A DNA stretch of 42,401 bases. It comes from an uncultured Chitinophagaceae bacterium. Lineage in GTDB: Bacteria; Bacteroidota; Bacteroidia; Chitinophagales; Chitinophagaceae. This document shows, in pieces, positions 38,001-42,401 of the stretch. The position numbers and the translations under genes are program-made. The notes beneath the pieces are model-generated. The model was not told the DNA's origin. It did no database searches and saw only the letters and a list, made by a program, of their open reading frames with translations. The DNA lies in the NCBI GenBank assembly GCA_937996595.1, contig CALKVC010000178.1, positions 1 through 42,401 on the forward strand. The letters run 5' to 3'. The number at the start of each line of letters is the position of its first letter. The stretch's first letter is position 1.

Positions 38001-40814
38001 AATACAATTGCTACAACTTATACCGTAAATAACTTAAACCAGTTAATAGGTGTAAATGGTTTGAGTTTTACATATGACGGCAGAGGAAATTTAACATTTG
38101 ACGGAACATTTTATAAAACTTATGATGCAGAGAACAGGTTAATAAGAGATTCATCTGCCCCTTCAAATATTATCAGATATGGATATGATGCTTTGGGCAG
38201 GCGTGTTACAAAAACTATAAACGGAAATCAACTTAAATATTCTTACAGCGGCGCATCGCAGATAGAAGAAAGAAACAATAACAACAATTTACTTACCCGT
38301 ACTGTTTACAGTGGGTTCTTATCCCCTGTACTGAATGAGAAGAATGGGAATTCATTCTATTATCACACAAATGAATTGGGGTCGGTGGAAGCCATAAGTA
38401 ACAGTAACGGCAGATTGATAGAAAGTTATCAATATGATGCATTCGGTAAACCCTACAGGTATGATAGTACAAATAACCCGTTTACTACATCCATTGCTGG
38501 TAATCGTTTTGGGTTTACAGGACAGGAATATGACAGTGCAACAAGTAGTTATCGCTTTTACTTCAGGAATTATTCACCTGAAATTGGCGTTTTTAATCAA
38601 AGAGACCTGATTGAATATGAAGATGGAATGGGGATGTACCAGTATGTTGGAAATAACCCAGCAAACGGTGTAGATGTTTTGGGATTAAAAAAACTTGAAA
38701 AAGATCCCTGTTATCATGATCCTAATAAAAGAAAATATGTTACAGAGTGGGAAGCTCAGAGGGTTATTGAAACAATGAAGTATAAACAGGAAACATATTT
38801 TCCGGATGATGATTTTATATCTGTTTGGAATGGCCTGGCCATTGCCGATTCAAGATTTTATAATGATGTGAAATTTGAAAAGCAGTTTGGAGCAAGAGAT
38901 TTATACTTTCGTGGTGAAGCGTTGTATAATTATGAAGTGAATTATTATTTTACAGGCTATGCTTCAGGGTACAGGGGTATAGATCCCATTTCTACCAATG
39001 TAGGCACAAGAGTTTATTTAGGCTTAAAAGGATCTGCAGGACCATTATTCGGGAAGAGTTTTGATTTACCTGCAGTTACAGAAGCTATCCCAATACCATT
39101 TATAGGTAATAACAATAGAACATCCAATATAACAATTGGTTCATATGATGGCCTTTTAGACAGATATGGATTTCCCGAAGAGTATACAGAAAATACAGTT
39201 GGCAAAAATTTTGATAATAAAGTAACTGAATTTGGTGAATGGTGGCCTGTAATTGATCCGAAAACAAAAGAAATTGGATATGAATTTTTTCCTAATATTA
39301 ATATTCCTGATGAGAAGTATGATGAATTTCTGGAGTTTGTAAAAATAAACTGTTCTGAGGGTGGATCTAATCGAGAAGGTAAATGGGTTTATGATGAAAA
39401 ATCAAAAACATGGCATTATCAACCATTCGACCCCAACCTCATCACCGGCCCGCAAGGCAAACCCGATAAAGCATGGGTTAGTGTAAAAGACAGGTTGCCG
39501 TATACCATCCAGTTTGAAAATGATTCCAACGCCACCGCAAGGGCACGGTATGTTAAGATAACTTCCCCGATTGAACCCAAACAAGACCCCGCCACATTGG
39601 AACTGGGCAGTGTAGGATTCAATAACCAGGTTTTTGATATACCGGCCGGCACCGCCTCTTACTACCAGCGATTAGATGCCCGCGATTCTGCAGGCGTATA
39701 TGTTGACTTAACAGCCGGATATGATTTCTTCAACAACCAGTTGTTCTGGGAGTTCCAGGCCATTGACCCGGTAACTTTGCTTCCGCCGGAAGACCCGATG
39801 GCCGGTTTCCTTTTCCTGAAAGACAGTATACAATCAGAGTACGGGAAAGGGTTTGTTAACTTCAGTATTAAACCCCGTGCCGATGCTCAAACACTGGATA
39901 CCATTGATGCCAGGGCATTTATCGTTTTTGATGAAAATGATGTGATTCCAACTAACATACACACTAATACCATTGATGCCGTGGCTCCCACCAGCCAGGT
40001 TACGCAACTCAGCTCCAACAGCAATAACCCCATACATTTAAGCTGGACAGGCAATGATGACCCAAACGGCTCGGGCATTGATTACTATACGGTGTATATT
40101 TCCACCGACCTGGTAAATTATTCCATATTATTCCATCGGGTATATGGAAACGATACCACTTTTACACTGCCGCCAGATGCCAATTACTGCTTCTTTGTAC
40201 TGGCAACTGATATAACCGGCAATGCAGAAACACTTAGGACGGGCGCTACAACCTGTACTTCTATCGGAAACCCGGTACCAGTATCGTGGTTGTACTTCAA
40301 TGGCACCAACAGGGAAAAGAATAATTTATTGAAATGGGCAACAGCAAACGAACAGAACAGCAAAGAATTCAGGCTTGAACGGTCATTGAACGGAACCAGC
40401 TTTACGCAAATTGCATCCATTCCGGCAGCAGGAAACAGTTCTTCTGCCCGGCATTACCAGTATACAGACATGAACATCCACCTGCTCAACAGCCCGATTA
40501 TGTTCTACCGGTTGAAACAGGTTGATAATGACGCCAACTTCAACTATTCAGCAATTGTTAGGCTGACATATCTTGACAATTCAATCATCCCGTCCATTGT
40601 ATATCCAAACCCAACCAATGGTCAGATAAATATACTGATAGGAGATTTAAAACAGCTTGGAACCGAAGCAACCATTACAGATATTAACGGGCGGATACTT
40701 AAGAAGTTTACCATCACTTCAGCCAACCAGGCGATAGATCTTTCAAATTTTGTAAACGGATTATACTTTGTACGGTTGAAAAATAAAGAAGTATTGAAAA
40801 TAATTAAGCAGTAA
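35046..40814 (+). CDS. RHS/YD-repeat protein with unrecognised tip domain and type A sorting domain
   Basis: Encodes 1922 residues from the ATG at 35046, which puts a proper signal peptide (LLVLFFIASAFVGNGQ) at the N-terminus. An earlier ATG at 35010 overlaps the previous gene and would add 12 charged residues. Domains in order: a DUF6531-like beta domain (about 45-200), more than twenty YD/RHS repeats (about 200-1130, for example YSYDGNGNI), and the RHS core ending FGFTGQEYDSAT, RFYFRNYSPEIGVFNQRD and DVLGL (to about 1213). An unrecognised region of about 240 residues follows (1214-1455). Next is a DUF7619-like module starting DPNLITGPQGKPDKAW (about 1460-1655), a fibronectin-like domain, and a type A sorting domain (YPNPTNGQINI to the end). 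RHS repeats form a shell that can enclose a C-terminal payload. Likely surface-displayed; a toxin role is possible but unproven. Confidence 0.9.
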   Translation: MNIPSNILKKRARILFNRELLVLFFIASAFVGNGQNLNSPNKRGPLGTQVNMLSGNLFIPRTDIYIPARGFNLDISFSYNSFLFSEDYGYGKGWTFKYNLRYSHDTVPGARIILWGDGREDKYDSLPGGEFQSPKGFFSKLKQFQPGQYVLTQLDSVKYFFNNPLHKRITRIEDPNGNFINFSYTDTLLTAMTNGTGQSITFTYNAEGRLATVTDAVAAPSRIFSYIYDSGGNLKEVKDPLNGKYQYTYLVNGPMKSLADKNNNKVDIIYFPDLTMRELVGCNKRLSFSYDTSNKINIATDHLSSGNQVTKYTYQNVGILSWVSSISGNCCGFNISYEYDIDGNKTKVKDANGQIYTYSYDGKGNVLSATDPIGNISTYTYTNDYNKISSYKDANGSVYTLSYDTKGNLIQIITPGNNIYTATYNGHGDIISGTDPKGNTYTYNYDSYGNPATVTGPAGYLAALSFDGRGNLLSFTDARGSNSLAEYDILNRLKKITDPINNSVQFSYDAQGNLVSVKNKNNETSTYNYDASNRVVKTTGPTGNTSEFNYDGMNNLLSVKNALGHETKYSYDNRNRLKSVKDPENNNIIYSYDGNGNIIAASFPNGRNINYTYDAINRLTSLHDETGMLATYTYDKNSNITSYTNGTGAKSVLTYDSLNRVKQVTDPLGNSTIYAYDKNNNIISVTDREGHTRFYSYDSLNRVKTYTDNNGSLIQLGYDAESNITSITDQNNNITNFSYDSLNRRKRMSYPGGSYNEMSYDSKGNLITFRLTDASVITYQYDTLNRVKSRTLPGGEIISFTYDKLNRVLSATNNNGTVTFTYDALNRVTSESFDNRTVRYNYSISGRTQTIIYPDSTIVIKEFDARNRLVNISKDNVKQVEYAYNNTNQLTQKNLANGVKSIMEYDFANRLISINTGDLQQTLFTYDKEFNKTAINRFNNSSLSEQFSYDNSYRLTNFKKGPAGNPVVQNTYTYDAAGNRISANLNTIATTYTVNNLNQLIGVNGLSFTYDGRGNLTFDGTFYKTYDAENRLIRDSSAPSNIIRYGYDALGRRVTKTINGNQLKYSYSGASQIEERNNNNNLLTRTVYSGFLSPVLNEKNGNSFYYHTNELGSVEAISNSNGRLIESYQYDAFGKPYRYDSTNNPFTTSIAGNRFGFTGQEYDSATSSYRFYFRNYSPEIGVFNQRDLIEYEDGMGMYQYVGNNPANGVDVLGLKKLEKDPCYHDPNKRKYVTEWEAQRVIETMKYKQETYFPDDDFISVWNGLAIADSRFYNDVKFEKQFGARDLYFRGEALYNYEVNYYFTGYASGYRGIDPISTNVGTRVYLGLKGSAGPLFGKSFDLPAVTEAIPIPFIGNNNRTSNITIGSYDGLLDRYGFPEEYTENTVGKNFDNKVTEFGEWWPVIDPKTKEIGYEFFPNINIPDEKYDEFLEFVKINCSEGGSNREGKWVYDEKSKTWHYQPFDPNLITGPQGKPDKAWVSVKDRLPYTIQFENDSNATARARYVKITSPIEPKQDPATLELGSVGFNNQVFDIPAGTASYYQRLDARDSAGVYVDLTAGYDFFNNQLFWEFQAIDPVTLLPPEDPMAGFLFLKDSIQSEYGKGFVNFSIKPRADAQTLDTIDARAFIVFDENDVIPTNIHTNTIDAVAPTSQVTQLSSNSNNPIHLSWTGNDDPNGSGIDYYTVYISTDLVNYSILFHRVYGNDTTFTLPPDANYCFFVLATDITGNAETLRTGATTCTSIGNPVPVSWLYFNGTNREKNNLLKWATANEQNSKEFRLERSLNGTSFTQIASIPAAGNSSSARHYQYTDMNIHLLNSPIMFYRLKQVDNDANFNYSAIVRLTYLDNSIIPSIVYPNPTNGQINILIGDLKQLGTEATITDINGRILKKFTITSANQAIDLSNFVNGLYFVRLKNKEVLKIIKQ

Positions 40815-40836
40815 GTATCGCTAATTTTTGAATATC

Positions 40837-40866
40837 AGAGCGGCATTCACCTGCCGCTCTTTTTAA
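40837..40866 (+). terminator. Rho-independent terminator after RHS gene
   Basis: Perfect 9-bp stem (AGAGCGGCA at 40837-40845, TGCCGCTCT at 40852-40860), 6-nt loop and a TTTTTAA tail, 23 nt after the stop. Confidence 0.93.
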
Positions 40867-41068
40867 TAAAATTTCAAGTAATAACAGATGTGAAAATGCT
40901 GTATTTATTATACACCGCAATGAATATCCGAATAATCTGAGCCGCAAATAAAGCGGGTGTTATTTTATCATCAGCATTTTATACCGGAATTCAAAGAACT
41001 GCAGGAAATAGTATTTACCCAGGTCTTAACAGATGATCTTACCGTTCATTTTTCTATATCCATAAAAT
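40867..41068. other. Non-coding stretch between RHS gene and putative element boundary
   Basis: No gene supported. A 44-codon open stretch without a start codon (ending IPEFKELQEIVFTQVL then DDLTVHFSISIK and a TAA at about 41068) reads like protein and could be a decayed 3' gene end, but it is too short to assign. Confidence 0.4.
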
Positions 41069-41102
41069 AAAAAAGCCCGCCTTCGCAAATGCTTCGGCGG
41101 GC
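41069..41102 (-). terminator. Minus-strand Rho-independent terminator, probably of a former tRNA gene
   Basis: On the minus strand a perfect 7-bp stem (GCCCGCC / GGCGGGC, plus-strand positions 41096-41102 and 41075-41081) with an inner partly paired loop is followed by six T (41074-41069). No protein gene on that strand ends here. It begins 3 nt after the tRNA-3'-end-like sequence. Confidence 0.8.
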
Positions 41103-41105
41103 AAG

Positions 41106-41121
41106 TAGTCCCGACAAGGGT
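41106..41121 (-). other. Candidate attachment site: tRNA 3'-end-like sequence
   Basis: The minus strand reads ACCCTTGTCGGGACTA. It fits tRNA positions 58-73: A58, a pyrimidine at 60, C61, then a 5-nt T-stem strand, a 7-nt acceptor strand CGGGACT and discriminator A73. The rest of a tRNA is missing to the right, and a terminator follows directly on the left. A tyrosine recombinase gene starts 149 nt away. This is the layout expected when an element integrates at a tRNA 3' end and leaves only the 3' fragment at one junction. Isotype uncertain (tRNA-Arg is my guess). Confidence 0.5.
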
Positions 41122-41247
41122 ATTTTAGGGTTTAATTAAATTGATTGAATTTTACTAAAACATACTTGTAATCCAGTATTATCAAGTATTTCAAGAGATT
41201 TATCAAATCTTTGTTGTAAAATAAAATCAAAGGAAATCAACACATTT

Positions 41248-41271
41248 TGACCCCTAAATTGACCCCTAAAT
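41248..41271 (+). repeat. Tandem 12-bp direct repeat abutting the recombinase start
   Basis: TGACCCCTAAAT occurs twice without a gap (41248-41259 and 41260-41271); the second copy supplies the first two bases of the recombinase ATG. It could be a recombinase arm site or an autoregulatory operator. Confidence 0.8.
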
Positions 41272-42401
41272 GCCAACATCTAAATTTTATCTGAAACCAG
41301 CAAATAAGAAAAATGGATTATGTCCCGTAATGTTCATTTATCAAGACCGGGGAATCAAATTCAAACACTATACAAAGGTGCAAACTGATCCTATAAACTG
41401 GACTGGAAGCAGGATTACAGGTAAATCTTTTTCAATTAGCGAAAGCAATAAAAGACTGGCAGAAATAGAAAGGGCGATTTTTGAAATAGAAAGAGAAGCA
41501 TTAATTAATGATACAATTTACAACCTTGAGACAGTAAAGAAAAAATTCAGGGTTAAATTAAATTCTAATACCGGTAATTCATTATTCTTTGAATTATACG
41601 ACCAGTTTATTGAAGAAGCCAAAACAACGAAAGCGCTAGCAACAATAAAACAATACAATGGCACAAAAACAAGATTAAAAGAATTTGAAAGAGTAAAAAA
41701 AGTAAAAATATCATTTGATAACATCAATAACCGATTCTATGATAGTTTTTTAAGCTTTTTAATTGACGATAAGAAGCAATTAAATAATTCTGCAGGGAAA
41801 CACATTAAAACATTTAAAACCTTCGGCAATTATATTCTAAAGAACGAATTAAGTAATCAGAAATTTAATCTGTCTGGATTCAAGGTATTGAAAGAGGATA
41901 TTGATATTATCCACTTAACCCAGGATGAATTATTCAGGATATATAACCTTGAAGATTTACCCGAGAATTATGAATACGTTAAAGATTACTTCTGTTTTGA
42001 ATGTTTTACCGGTTTAAGATTTTCTGACGTATCCAAAATTCAAAATGACAATATAAAAGGTGAATTTTTGGTTTTTAAAACCACCAAAACAAAGGAAACT
42101 TTATATGTACCCTTGAATGATTTTGCAAAAGAAATCATTGAAAAGTATAAAGGAAAATTCGAAAACAGACCATTGCCACCAACTTTGAGCAATCAAAAAT
42201 CTAACCAGTACCTTAAGGATATTGCTGAATGGGCGGGTCTGGAAGAAACAATTATTATTGAAAAGTTCAGTGGATCAAAAAGGATTCAAATAATGAAACC
42301 TAAATATGAGCTTATTACTACGCATACGGGAAGAAGAACATTTATAACCTTATCACATGAAAAAGGAATGGCAGTTGAAATGATCATGAAAATTACAGGA
42401 A
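41270..42401 (+). CDS. Tyrosine recombinase / phage-type integrase (partial)
   Basis: The frame runs from the ATG at 41270 to the right edge, 377 codons, with no stop, so the C-terminus with the nucleophilic Tyr lies outside. Residues 1-90 form an arm-binding-type domain (MPTSKFYLKP, then KHYTKVQTDPINWTG), followed by a helical SAM-like core-binding domain (about 105-205). The catalytic domain shows box I Arg250 in CFTGLRFSDV, a Lys near 273 in the beta hairpin (FKTTKTKE) and His352-x-x-Arg355 in THTGRRTFITL. These are the expected R-K-H-R residues. Such Bacteroidota integrases drive conjugative elements and prophages. Together with the adjacent candidate attachment site, it suggests an element that extends to the right. 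Composition is clearly more AT-rich than the housekeeping genes on the left. Confidence 0.95.
   Translation, partial: MPTSKFYLKPANKKNGLCPVMFIYQDRGIKFKHYTKVQTDPINWTGSRITGKSFSISESNKRLAEIERAIFEIEREALINDTIYNLETVKKKFRVKLNSNTGNSLFFELYDQFIEEAKTTKALATIKQYNGTKTRLKEFERVKKVKISFDNINNRFYDSFLSFLIDDKKQLNNSAGKHIKTFKTFGNYILKNELSNQKFNLSGFKVLKEDIDIIHLTQDELFRIYNLEDLPENYEYVKDYFCFECFTGLRFSDVSKIQNDNIKGEFLVFKTTKTKETLYVPLNDFAKEIIEKYKGKFENRPLPPTLSNQKSNQYLKDIAEWAGLEETIIIEKFSGSKRIQIMKPKYELITTHTGRRTFITLSHEKGMAVEMIMKITG

Noticed and set aside
40929..41068. Open stretch of 44 codons ending DDLTVHFSISIK, protein-like, before the element boundary
   Set aside because: No start codon and too short to place in a family. It could be a remnant of a lost gene, but it could equally be chance.
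41122..41269. Complete tRNA gene next to the recombinase
   Set aside because: Only positions 58-73 fit. No anticodon arm, D arm or 5' acceptor strand could be placed to the right, so it is at most a 3' fragment.

Overview
The window is Bacteroidota chromosomal DNA, most likely from the Chitinophagaceae or a close relative. The evidence is a PorP/SprF-family protein beside a giant protein with a type B sorting domain, a type A sorting domain on another giant protein, ELWxxDGT and CARDB repeat proteins, fasciclin lipoproteins, a DUF6597-type AraC regulator, a chromosomal-type subclass B1 metallo-beta-lactamase, and few Shine-Dalgarno sequences. Species was not determined.

Layout. Positions 1-2378 (minus) hold a six-hairpin glycoside hydrolase that runs off the left edge. 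Positions 2712-8183 (plus) hold four genes, most separated by clear hairpin terminators: a two-domain fasciclin lipoprotein, a small histidine-rich helical protein, an EF-G paralogue and an OmpA-like protein. Positions 8270-18367 (minus) are a two-gene unit: a 3008-residue PKD/Ig-like surface protein with a type B sorting domain, followed 3 nt later by its PorP/SprF partner. Upstream of that lie a B1 metallo-beta-lactamase and a protein made almost wholly of seven 40-residue repeats. Positions 20896-22191 (plus) hold a Crp/Fnr-type regulator and a YceI-like protein. Positions 22389-25761 (minus) look like one operon: a DUF1648 membrane protein, an AraC regulator, a DUF4287/DUF5655 protein and an N-domain plus PD40 propeller protein. 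Two of these are broken, the regulator by a frameshift and the propeller gene by an in-frame TAA.

Positions 26170-40814 (plus) are a two-gene operon of giant surface proteins: an ELWxxDGT/CARDB protein of 2951 residues and an RHS/YD-repeat protein of 1922 residues that ends in a type A sorting domain. A sharply AT-rich block (about 34985-39415) covers the RHS part but not the C-terminal module of the second gene. This suggests an RHS cassette placed between two parts of an older surface-protein architecture.

From about 41106 the sequence appears to enter an integrated mobile element. A tRNA-3'-end-like 16-mer with its own terminator is followed by tandem 12-bp repeats and a tyrosine recombinase that runs off the right edge.

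The best candidates for something undescribed are the exact 120-bp repeat gene (19640-20536), the RHS cassette with its unrecognised tip domain, and the histidine-rich protein beside the EF-G paralogue.
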